A stretch of 21,824 nt of DNA from DASSKW01 sp035690065 (lineage in GTDB: Bacteria; Pseudomonadota; Gammaproteobacteria; Natronospirales; REEB76). Position numbers and translations under genes: made by a program. The DNA lies in NCBI GenBank assembly GCA_035690065.1, contig DASSKW010000049.1, positions 1 through 21,824 of the forward strand, in the 5' to 3' direction. Positions 15,598-21,824 of the stretch are shown here, one piece after another (the first letter of the stretch is position 1; each line of letters starts with the position of its first letter). The notes under the pieces are model-generated. The model was not told the DNA's origin. It did no database searches and worked only from the letters and a program-made list of their open reading frames with translations.

Positions 15598-18348
15598 TTA
15601 ATGGGCTTCGTCCCAGTTTGCGCCTACCCCCACGTCCACCACCAGCGGTACTTTCAGTTGCGCGGCACCGGCCATCAGGCTGACGGCGTTTTGCCTGAGC
15701 TGTTCCAGGGCAGCGTCCTCGACTTCGAACACCAGCTCGTCATGTACCTGCATGATCATGCGTGCCGGCAATTTACTTTCGCGCAACCAGCGTTGTACGT
15801 CGATCATGGCGCGTTTGATGATGTCTGCCGCAGTGCCCTGCATCGGTGCGTTGATCGCGGTGCGTTCGGCGTATTGCCGCAACTGCGCGTTGCGTGCGCG
15901 GATGTCGGGAAGATACAGGCGCCGGCCGAACACGGTTTCGACGTAACCCTGTTCGCGCGCCAGCGCACGGGTGCGGTCCATGAAAATCTTCACGCCGGGA
16001 TAGCGTGCGAAATAGAGCTCGACGTATTCCTGCGCCGCGCTGCGTTCGATGCCCAGTTGTTTGGCGAGGCCGAACGCGGACATGCCATAGATCAATCCGA
16101 AGTTGATGGCCTTGGCAGAGCGGCGTTGATCGGTGCTGACCTGATCGGGTGTGATGCCGAACACTTCCGCGGCAGTAGCGCGATGGATGTCCATGCCTTG
16201 TGCGAATGCCTTCAACAGTCCCGCGTCGCCGGACAGATGTGCCATGATGCGCAACTCGATCTGCGAATAATCGGCGGCGACGATCTTGCAGCCGGGCGGC
16301 GCGATGAACGCCTGACGGATACGCCGGCCTTCCGCACTGCGCACCGGAATATTCTGCAGGTTCGGATCCGTTGACGACAGGCGCCCGGTGGCGGCGACGG
16401 CCTGATGATAAGACGTGTGTACCCGTCCGCTGCGCGGGTTCACCTGCAACGGCAGTTTGTCGGTGTAAGTGGATTTGAGTTTGCCGAGTCCGCGGTATTC
16501 GAGGATCACTTTCGGCAGTTCGTGATCTGTCGCCAGTTCTTCCAGTACATCTTCCGCCGTGGAGGGCTGGCCGCCCGGCGTCTTGCGCACCACCGGCAGG
16601 TTCATGTCGGTAAACAGGATCTGCTGCAGTTGTTTCGGCGAATCAAGGTTGAACGACTTGCCCGCCAGTGTCTGCGCCTGCTCTTCCAGTTTGCGCAAGC
16701 TGTCTTCGATCTCGCGGCTCTGGATGTGCAGCATCTCGATATCCAGCAGCACCCCGGTATGTTCCATCTCCAGCAATACCGGTATCAGCGGCATCTCGAT
16801 GTTTTCGTACAAGGCTTTCAGTTTCGGCTGGGCCGCAAGTCTTGGCCACAGGGTCTGATGCAGACGCAGCGTGACATCGGCATCTTCGGCAGCGTATCGG
16901 CTGGCATCGTCGATGCGGACTTCGTCGAAGCGGATCTGCTTCGCGCCCTTGCCCGCCACGTCTTCATAGTGGATGGTCTTGTAGCTTAGATATTTTTCCG
17001 CCAGCGAATCCATGTCGTGGCGGCTCGCGGTGCTGTCGAGGACATACGATTCCAGCATCGAATCATGCCGGATGCCGTCGAGCAGGATGCCGTAGTTGCG
17101 CAACACGTGCGCGTCATATTTGATGTGATGACCGAGTTTGGCGTGGCTGGGGCTCTCCAGCAGCGGCTTGAGCCTGGCCAGCGTCTGTTCGCGATCGAGT
17201 TGTGCCGGTGCGTCAGCATAACGGTGCGCCAGCGGCAGATACGCAGCCTCGCCTGATTTGATCGCGAACGACGCACCCACGATCTCGGCCTGCATGTAAT
17301 CCAGACTGGTGGTCTCGGTGTCGAACGCGAACAGTTCCGCCTGTTCCAGTCGCGTCAGCCATTGCTGTAGCGCGGCTTCGGTCAGGATGGTGTCGTAGTG
17401 CACCGGCTGCTCCACAACCTTTGCGACAGCCGGTTTCGCCGCCGGCGCAGAGCTCGCAGGCTTGTCCTGTTTCTCTTTCAGCCAGCCGAATCCCAGGCGC
17501 GGGTACAAGGCCGCGAGCGCTGCCGCATCCGGGGGCCGCATCTGCAGCGCGTCTGCTGCCAGCGGCAGCTCGAGTTCACATTCGATAGTGGCGAGCTGCC
17601 GCGACAACATGGCCTGTTCGCGATGTTCCGCAAGTTTCGCCGGCAATTGTCTGGCGCCACGGATCTTCAGTTGCGGGATCTCATCGAGACGCTGGTACAG
17701 CGCCTCCAGCGTGCCGAAATGTGCCAGCAGCGGTGCCGCCGTCTTGGGGCCGATACCGTGCACGCCGGGGATGTTGTCGGAGGTATCGCCCACCAGCGCC
17801 AGGTAATCGATCATCTGTTCCGGCCACACGTCGAACTTTTCCTTCACGCCTGCGCGATCGAGCGTCGAGCCGGTCATGGTGTTGACCAGGGTGATGTGCT
17901 CATCCACCAGTTGCGCGATATCCTTGTCGCCGGTCGAGATCAATACGGCTTGTCCCTTCGCCGCGGCGCGCTTCGCCAGCGTGCCGATCACGTCGTCCGC
18001 TTCCACGCCGCTGACCTGCAACACCGGAAATCCCATCGCCTTGACCAGTTCCAGCAGCGGCTCGGTCTGCGCTGCCAGATCGTCCGGCATCGGCGGGCGG
18101 TTGGCCTTGTATTCCTCGAAGATCTCGTCGCGGAAGGTCTTGCCGCGGGCATCGAATACCACGGCGACCTGATCCGGTTGATAGTCGCTGAGCAAGCGTT
18201 TGAGCATGTTCGCGACACCGTACACCGCGCCGGTGGGTTCACCCTGTGGGCTGGTCAACGGCGGCATCGCGAAGAACGCGCGATACAGGTACGACGAACC
18301 ATCCACCAGGACCAACGGTTTCTGCTGCAATTTGATCGTGTTACTCAT
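15598..18348 (-). CDS. polA: DNA polymerase I
   Basis: This 916-residue protein is full length. It has an N-terminal 5'-3' exonuclease (about 1-290; DGSSYLYRAFF, VFDARGKTFR, VEADDVIGTL, GDTSDNIPGVHGIGPKTA), a 3'-5' proofreading exonuclease with intact metal-binding motifs (DTE 343-345, KYD 410-412, YAAEDAD from 485), and an A-family polymerase domain with motif A DYSQIELR (693-700), motif B RRSAKAINFGLIYG (742-755) and motif C VHDE (868-871). It fills gaps after primer removal and in excision repair. Its ATG overlaps the lysA stop by four bases (ATGA), implying translational coupling in an lptM-lysA-polA operon. The linker at about 296-312 is Ala/Pro-rich. Confidence 0.98.
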   Translation of the reverse strand: MSNTIKLQQKPLVLVDGSSYLYRAFFAMPPLTSPQGEPTGAVYGVANMLKRLLSDYQPDQVAVVFDARGKTFRDEIFEEYKANRPPMPDDLAAQTEPLLELVKAMGFPVLQVSGVEADDVIGTLAKRAAAKGQAVLISTGDKDIAQLVDEHITLVNTMTGSTLDRAGVKEKFDVWPEQMIDYLALVGDTSDNIPGVHGIGPKTAAPLLAHFGTLEALYQRLDEIPQLKIRGARQLPAKLAEHREQAMLSRQLATIECELELPLAADALQMRPPDAAALAALYPRLGFGWLKEKQDKPASSAPAAKPAVAKVVEQPVHYDTILTEAALQQWLTRLEQAELFAFDTETTSLDYMQAEIVGASFAIKSGEAAYLPLAHRYADAPAQLDREQTLARLKPLLESPSHAKLGHHIKYDAHVLRNYGILLDGIRHDSMLESYVLDSTASRHDMDSLAEKYLSYKTIHYEDVAGKGAKQIRFDEVRIDDASRYAAEDADVTLRLHQTLWPRLAAQPKLKALYENIEMPLIPVLLEMEHTGVLLDIEMLHIQSREIEDSLRKLEEQAQTLAGKSFNLDSPKQLQQILFTDMNLPVVRKTPGGQPSTAEDVLEELATDHELPKVILEYRGLGKLKSTYTDKLPLQVNPRSGRVHTSYHQAVAATGRLSSTDPNLQNIPVRSAEGRRIRQAFIAPPGCKIVAADYSQIELRIMAHLSGDAGLLKAFAQGMDIHRATAAEVFGITPDQVSTDQRRSAKAINFGLIYGMSAFGLAKQLGIERSAAQEYVELYFARYPGVKIFMDRTRALAREQGYVETVFGRRLYLPDIRARNAQLRQYAERTAINAPMQGTAADIIKRAMIDVQRWLRESKLPARMIMQVHDELVFEVEDAALEQLRQNAVSLMAGAAQLKVPLVVDVGVGANWDEAH

Positions 18349-19610
18349 GCAGGCAATTCATCCAGCGACATCAAGTCAGCGAGCGTCTCGCGTCGGCGTA
18401 CCAGCGCAGTATGCGTGCCATCCACCAATACTTCCGCAGGGCGTGGCCGGCTATTGTAATTGGAGCCCATGCTGGCAGCGTAGGCGCCACAGTCCATGAT
18501 AGCCAGCAGGTCACCGGCTTGCACCGCGAGCCGGCGTGCGCGCGCCAATACATCCGCGCTCTCGCACACCGGGCCGACCACGTCGTAGATTGCCGCATCC
18601 GTTCCGGGCGCGACTTCGCGCACTTCGTGCCAGGCGTCGTACAAGCTCGGTCGCAGCAGTTCGGTCATGCCGGCATCGGTCACCAGCAACTTGGCATGTG
18701 GGGTGGTTTTCAGGTATTCGACGCGCGTCAACAATATGCCGGCGGCACCTACCAGTGCGCGACCTGGCTCGATCAACAGCTGCAATCTGCGTTCGCCGAG
18801 CGCGTCACGAGCAGTAGCGACGAATTTGGCCATGCTCGGGATGATCTCGTCGCGATAGCGGATGCCGATCCCGCCGCCGAAATCGACATGTTCCAGTCGT
18901 GCGCCGAGCGCGGCATATCGGTCTGCGAGCGTTACCACACAGCGCCAGGCTTCCGCGTACGGTGCCAGATCGGTGATCTGCGAACCGATATGACAGGCAA
19001 GGCCGATGAAGCGGACGCCGGGCAATTCAAGCGCGCGGCGGACGACCTGTTCCGCAATCACGGCATGAATACCGAATTTGGAGGTGGCGTGCCCGGTGTG
19101 GATGTGCGGATGCGTCTGGGCCTGGATCTCGGGATTGATGCGCAAGGCCACCGGTGCGCGAGTCTGCATGGCCATCGCCAGCGTGTTGATCCGTTCCAGT
19201 TCTGCAGCGGATTCGACGTTGAAACAACGTATCCCGACCTGCAACGCACGTTGGATCTCGTCGGCACTCTTGCCGACTCCGGAGAACACGATGCGTTGCG
19301 GATCACCGCCGGCGCGCAGCACGCGTTCCAGTTCACCGCGCGAGACGATGTCGAAGCCAGCACCGAGCCTGGCCAGAGTCTGCAACACCGCAAGATTGCC
19401 GTTGGCTTTGACGGCGTAACAGATCAGGTGCGGCGTATCGCTCAGAGCGCGCGCGAAACCCGCATACGCCTGTTCGATGGCAGTACGCGAATACACATAA
19501 AGCGGTGTTCCAAAACGCGCCGCGAGTCCGGACAGGTCAACCGCTTCGGCATGCAGTACGCCGTCCCGATACCGGAACGACGAGTTTTGTGCGCGGTCGT
19601 CGCGCGACAT
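18345..19610 (-). CDS. lysA: Diaminopimelate decarboxylase
   Basis: This 421-residue PLP-dependent fold-III enzyme makes L-lysine from meso-diaminopimelate, the last step of the pathway. Visible motifs are the PLP lysine in CYAVKANGN (K68), HIGSQI (207-212), the phosphate-binding GGGIGI (245-250), EPGRALV (from 281), the active-site Cys in GPVCESAD (C349), and the C-terminal GAYAASMGSNYNSRPRP. The ATG at 19610 is chosen because the lptM stop lies two bases upstream and the family N-terminus fits; the frame extends another 94 codons, but that part overlaps lptM and looks non-coding. In Pseudomonas the order is lptM-lysA-dapF; here polA takes the dapF place. Confidence 0.96.
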   Translation of the reverse strand: MSRDDRAQNSSFRYRDGVLHAEAVDLSGLAARFGTPLYVYSRTAIEQAYAGFARALSDTPHLICYAVKANGNLAVLQTLARLGAGFDIVSRGELERVLRAGGDPQRIVFSGVGKSADEIQRALQVGIRCFNVESAAELERINTLAMAMQTRAPVALRINPEIQAQTHPHIHTGHATSKFGIHAVIAEQVVRRALELPGVRFIGLACHIGSQITDLAPYAEAWRCVVTLADRYAALGARLEHVDFGGGIGIRYRDEIIPSMAKFVATARDALGERRLQLLIEPGRALVGAAGILLTRVEYLKTTPHAKLLVTDAGMTELLRPSLYDAWHEVREVAPGTDAAIYDVVGPVCESADVLARARRLAVQAGDLLAIMDCGAYAASMGSNYNSRPRPAEVLVDGTHTALVRRRETLADLMSLDELPA

Positions 19611-19612
19611 GC

Positions 19613-19825
19613 TTAACGGGTCTTCCGCGGCGGCGGGGTCTGGGTAGGAGGTGTTACCGGCTTCACGACCGGCGGACGGGTGCTTGCGGCCGGCATCCGG
19701 AAACTGCCCGCTGCCGGCGCGGCCAGGGTCGTGGGTTCCGGAAGATACAACGGGCCGGTTTGACCACAGCCCGCAAGCGCGCAGGCAAGGATGGCATACA
19801 GCATGAGGGCACGGGATTTGAACAT
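19613..19825 (-). CDS. lptM: Small outer-membrane lipoprotein LptM (YifL-like)
   Basis: This 70-residue lipoprotein has a lipobox LAGC (Cys20) after a short hydrophobic signal (MLYAILACA), then the family signature CGQTGPLYLP and a low-complexity Pro/Thr-rich tail ending in basic residues. LptM is known in E. coli to bind the LptDE LPS translocon and help its disulfide-dependent maturation. Position directly ahead of lysA is typical of the family. M1 at 19825 lacks an obvious Shine-Dalgarno sequence; M8 is an alternative start. Confidence 0.88.
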   Translation of the reverse strand: MFKSRALMLYAILACALAGCGQTGPLYLPEPTTLAAPAAGSFRMPAASTRPPVVKPVTPPTQTPPPRKTR

Positions 19826-19831
19826 CTGCGC

Positions 19832-19837
19832 AGTATA
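19832..19837 (-). promoter_or_regulatory. Possible -10 box of the lptM-lysA-polA operon
   Basis: TATACT on the minus strand ends six bases before the lptM ATG, which would place the transcript start at or near the start codon (leaderless mRNA). There is no good -35 at the right distance, so this is tentative. Confidence 0.25.
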
Positions 19838-19883
19838 AAGGTGTTACATTTAATTCATATAGAGCGGAGGAGGTCGCCGCCTC

Positions 19884-20555
19884 ATGAACCACCTCGAACT
19901 GGCTGCCTGGATCGTCTGTATCGTGCTGGTGCTGTTTGGCATCATCGGTCTGGCGCTGTTATTGGGCGGTTTCAAGCGGCTTCTGAAATTGCGTCTGGTC
20001 AATGGCAGTGGCCGTATCCTCTTCGGCCTGGTGCTGTTGTTTGCTGCCGCTTTCGTTGCCGCCATACTGCTGGATTTACGCACCTATCTGGCGCTGACTG
20101 CAGAACAACCCGTCGCCAGCATCGAGTTCAGCAAGCTCGGTCCACAGCATTTCCAGGCCCGACTCCAGGACACGGCCGGCAATGTCACAACCACCGATCT
20201 GCACGGCGATCAGTGGGAGCTGGACGCCCGGGTCATCGTCTGGAAGGGGTATGCCACGGTCCTCGGTCTGCACAGCCTGTACCGGCTCGACCGGCTGAGC
20301 GGACGTTATGCCAACGTCGGTCAGGAGCTTCACGATGTCCACAGTGCGGTGGCGCTGAGCACCTCGTCGGGGCTGGACGCCTGGGCTTTGCTGCACCGGC
20401 ACCCGGGCTGGATGCCGTGGATGGCGGCCAGCTATGGCAGCGGAGTATTCCTGCCCATGGCCGACGGCGCCAGGTACCAGGTCAGTCTGGGCCGCACCGG
20501 TTTGATGGCCAGGCCCGTGAACGTGGCCGCCGCGCAAGCCGTTGAGAATTGGTAG
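19884..20555 (+). CDS. Uncharacterised two-helix membrane protein with extracytoplasmic domain
   Basis: This 223-residue protein has two hydrophobic helices near the N-terminus (about 7-29 and 43-63) separated by a basic loop (GGFKRLLKLRLVNGSGR), then a soluble domain of about 160 residues rich in beta strands and Trp/Tyr (QWELDARVIVWKGYATVLGL, YRLDRLSGRYANV, GWMPWMAASYGSG). Both termini are predicted on the same side of the membrane. Proteins of this type are sometimes labelled multidrug transporter, but nothing here resembles a transporter. I do not recognise a function. GGAGGAGG stands ten bases ahead of the ATG and may partly pair with the following CCTC. It is divergent from lptM with 58 bp between. 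Confidence 0.7.
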   Translation: MNHLELAAWIVCIVLVLFGIIGLALLLGGFKRLLKLRLVNGSGRILFGLVLLFAAAFVAAILLDLRTYLALTAEQPVASIEFSKLGPQHFQARLQDTAGNVTTTDLHGDQWELDARVIVWKGYATVLGLHSLYRLDRLSGRYANVGQELHDVHSAVALSTSSGLDAWALLHRHPGWMPWMAASYGSGVFLPMADGARYQVSLGRTGLMARPVNVAAAQAVENW

Positions 20556-20733
20556 GTTTTTCCCATATCGAGTCGGCGTCAAGGGGACAGAAATAGCGGG
20601 GTTGCCAGCTTGTTTACGAGCTATGATTATGTTAAAAAGAGCGCGGTATTTACCAGCCCCATAGGGCATGATTGAAATCCCAGCCGGCTCCTTCACAAGC
20701 CGGTCCACACCAAGGGTGCAGGGAGGCGCGAGC

Positions 20734-21138
20734 ATGACGCTGAAAAAATTCATGGAGTCCTTGACCGGGAAATCGGTCGAAACCACGTCGGAATTCTCCG
20801 GTTACGTGCATGACATCGATACCGCCCAGTGCCTGTTCTGTCCCTACGGCGCAGATCTCAAATCGGGTGATCGGGTCGAGATCCACGATGAGAAGACCGT
20901 ATTCGGCCGGGTGCAACGTCGTCGTCTGGTGGAGATCACCGAGGTGAAAGTGTTCCGCACCAATGGTCGCCGGATCACGCTGGGCTCGGATATGGCTACG
21001 CCGGAAGAAGTGCAACGGATCGCAAACGACAGCGATGTCGCGGTAGATCAGTTATTGACCCATCGCATGGGCAAGGCGACGTATGACACGGGCAAGCCGC
21101 CGGTGGTGGTGTATTTTCAGCCGATTGAAGCCGATTGA
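20734..21138 (+). CDS. Conserved-looking hypothetical protein with a CxxC motif
   Basis: This 134-residue, probably cytosolic protein begins MTLKKFMESLTGKSVETT, with GGAGG eight bases before the ATG; the frame opens 66 bp earlier at 20668 without a comparable site. The first half seems beta-rich and holds CLFCPYGADLKSGDRVEI, with a single Cys-x-x-Cys that might bind metal or be redox active. The second half has an amphipathic segment (TPEEVQRIANDSDVAVDQLL) and a Pro-rich end. I do not recognise the family. It lies between the housekeeping block and the CRISPR locus, and its stop is about 35 bp before the leftward tracrRNA terminator. Codon use resembles the chromosomal genes, so it is not obviously part of the CRISPR system. 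The 178 bp upstream contain no other gene. Confidence 0.7.
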   Translation: MTLKKFMESLTGKSVETTSEFSGYVHDIDTAQCLFCPYGADLKSGDRVEIHDEKTVFGRVQRRRLVEITEVKVFRTNGRRITLGSDMATPEEVQRIANDSDVAVDQLLTHRMGKATYDTGKPPVVVYFQPIEAD

Positions 21139-21172
21139 TCAATAAAGTATCTGGTTTCAGGGAACCCAGAAT

Positions 21173-21198
21173 AAAAACGGCCTCCGAAGAGGCCGTTT
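21173..21198 (-). terminator. Intrinsic terminator of the candidate tracrRNA (may also stop the rightward hypothetical gene)
   Basis: AAACGGCCTC/GAGGCCGTTT forms a perfect 10-bp stem. On the minus strand the loop is C(UUCG)G and the tail is GTTTTTATT; on the plus strand the loop is CGAA and the tail only GTTTATAT. The design therefore favours leftward transcription, though it may work in both directions. Confidence 0.8.
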
Positions 21199-21262
21199 AT
21201 ATCGGTAGCCTTTTAAGGCTTTGTTGCCGATAGTTCCCACCATCGGAAAACCTGATACGACT
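21173..21262 (-). ncRNA. Candidate tracrRNA of the type II CRISPR-Cas locus
   Basis: Between the hypothetical gene and cas9, the minus strand can encode an RNA of about 90 nt with the architecture of a tracrRNA. The 5' half is repeat-like (anti-repeat). A nexus-like element follows: TATCGG (21232-21227) pairs with CCGATA (21205-21200), enclosing AGCC/GGCT (21220-21207). The 3' end is a 10-bp hairpin with a UUCG tetraloop and U5. A perfect TTGACA -35 lies at the expected place upstream. The transcript would run away from cas9, and the terminator is stronger on this strand. The anti-repeat could not be matched to an array because none is in the window. The transcript start is approximate. Confidence 0.65.
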
Positions 21263-21267
21263 AAAAC
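21233..21267 (-). repeat. CRISPR-repeat-like segment, probable tracrRNA anti-repeat
   Basis: Read on the plus strand, this 35-base segment begins GTTCCC and ends CGACTAAAAC, the length and end pattern of type II CRISPR repeats (about 36 nt; Campylobacter repeats also end ACTAAAAC). A lone, reversed, degenerate repeat next to cas9 is what an anti-repeat looks like in DNA. A solo relic repeat is the alternative. Confidence 0.5.
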
Positions 21268-21295
21268 CTTATCTCTAAGACATGGAGGATGTCAA
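21266..21295 (-). promoter_or_regulatory. Promoter of the candidate tracrRNA
   Basis: The minus strand has a perfect -35 TTGACA at 21295-21290, directly abutting the cas9 start codon. A -10 follows as GATAAG (21273-21268, spacing 16) or TAAGGT (21271-21266, spacing 18). The predicted start, around 21259-21262, coincides with the beginning of the repeat-like segment. Confidence 0.6.
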
Positions 21296-21824
21296 ATGCG
21301 CTATCGCTTGGGTCTCGATGTGGGGACGGCTTCCTGTGGCTTGATAGCCCTCTCGCTGGATGACAAGGGCAGCCCGGATAGGCCGATTTATAACTCCCTG
21401 GATATCTGGTCTGAGCCATTGCAGCCAGCGAAGTCCGGTGGCGTTGGTCAACCCAAGAAAGCGGCTCGCCGTGCCGCGCGCATGATGCGCCGGGGCATCT
21501 GTCGGCGTGCGCGCAAGCTGCGCCATATCGCACACCTCGCCCCATTATTAGGCTTGCAGTCGCGCGATATAGCACCCGACAAGGGCCAGAAAATCCATCC
21601 TCTGCGCGCGCAGGCTGTGGAAGAGCGCATCGAGCTGGACGATCTGTTGCGCGTATTATTGCGTCTTGCAAAAAATCGCGGGCCTTCTGGTGATTGGGTG
21701 TATGCCGAACCGGAAGGGCCGAAGAAAGGCAAGAGAAAACCCCGCAAGACCGAAGCGACACCGGACGGCGCCGAAGCCTCACAAACCGGTGAGGCCGATA
21801 AAAAGACTACGGAGGAAAAGAAAA
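21296..21824 (+). CDS. cas9: CRISPR-associated endonuclease Cas9, N-terminal part (runs off the window)
   Basis: The first 176 residues are present and the frame is open to the window edge. RuvC-I is clear: RYRLGLDVGTASCGLIAL, with catalytic Asp8. The arginine-rich bridge helix follows (about 54-80; ARRAARMMRRGICRRARKLR). Next comes the conserved segment before the REC lobe, HPLRAQAVEERIELDDLLRV followed by LLRLAKNRG (101-129), matching LRxxAL...LAxxLLHLAKRRG of other Cas9 proteins. After GPSGDWVYAEPE there is a Lys/Glu/Thr-rich low-complexity stretch (from about 141) that continues past the edge. GGAGG lies seven bases ahead of the ATG. TTA and ATA codons are more frequent than in the neighbouring genes, hinting at acquisition. 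HNH, RuvC-II/III and PAM-interacting domains are not visible, so subtype and completeness cannot be judged. Confidence 0.93.
   Translation, partial: MRYRLGLDVGTASCGLIALSLDDKGSPDRPIYNSLDIWSEPLQPAKSGGVGQPKKAARRAARMMRRGICRRARKLRHIAHLAPLLGLQSRDIAPDKGQKIHPLRAQAVEERIELDDLLRVLLRLAKNRGPSGDWVYAEPEGPKKGKRKPRKTEATPDGAEASQTGEADKKTTEEKK

Noticed and set aside
17398..18459. Rightward ORF of 353 codons inside polA
   Set aside because: Antisense to strongly conserved polA exonuclease sequence; low-complexity Arg/Gln translation.
18411..19616. Rightward ORF of 401 codons inside lysA
   Set aside because: Antisense to lysA, which has every expected active-site motif.
20602..20633. Promoter for the 134-residue hypothetical gene (TTGCCA with TATGAT or TATGTT)
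   Set aside because: Spacings of 14 or 20 bp do not fit a sigma-70 promoter, and no other pair was convincing.
21233..21267. Repeat-like segment as a CRISPR array
   Set aside because: Only one unit is present and no spacer-repeat series follows, so no array is claimed.
21261..21782. Leftward ORFs covering the cas9 start
   Set aside because: Shadows of cas9; the rightward frame has RuvC-I, bridge helix and a proper ribosome-binding site.

Overview
The window looks like a chromosomal segment of a GC-rich gammaproteobacterium. The block polA / engB / cytochrome c4 / dsbA and the lptM-lysA pair are typical of that class. The BNR-repeat protein, the PQQ dehydrogenase and the TonB receptor would suit a Xanthomonadales-like or related environmental lineage, but the sequence alone does not fix a genus. 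No tRNA, rRNA, insertion sequence or CRISPR array was seen.

Layout: (1) 1-1617 holds the 3' end of a VgrG-like spike gene, then a convergent pair of small genes, a trypsin-like protease and a low-molecular-weight phosphatase/ArsC-like protein. Both have lost their catalytic nucleophile (Ser to Ala, Cys to Gly). (2) 1757-9987 is a rightward run: a secreted BNR/sortilin-like repeat protein, a membrane-anchored LytTR regulator, a periplasmic PQQ dehydrogenase, and a TonB-dependent receptor 11 bp behind it. (3) 10001-11362 is a leftward membrane glycosyltransferase. (4) 11555-14543 is a leftward operon: cytochrome c4 followed by three tandem DsbA paralogues, with a candidate promoter and a clear terminator. 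(5) 14415-14786 is a structured intergenic region with four inverted repeats. (6) engB (rightward) converges with a leftward lptM-lysA-polA operon. Between engB and polA lies a candidate small RNA with C-rich hairpin loops, in the position used by Spot 42 in enterics and ErsA in Pseudomonas. (7) 19884-21138 holds two uncharacterised genes. (8) 21173-21824 is the edge of a type II CRISPR-Cas locus: the first 176 codons of cas9, and, divergent from it, a candidate tracrRNA with its own promoter (perfect TTGACA), repeat-like anti-repeat, nexus-like stem and UUCG-capped terminator. The rest of cas9, the adaptation genes and the array would lie beyond the right edge.

Most noteworthy are the cas9/tracrRNA locus, with a lysine/glutamate-rich insertion directly after the bridge-helix region, the polA-engB small RNA, and the adjacent pair of apparent pseudoenzymes. 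All statements come from reading the sequence; no database search was possible.
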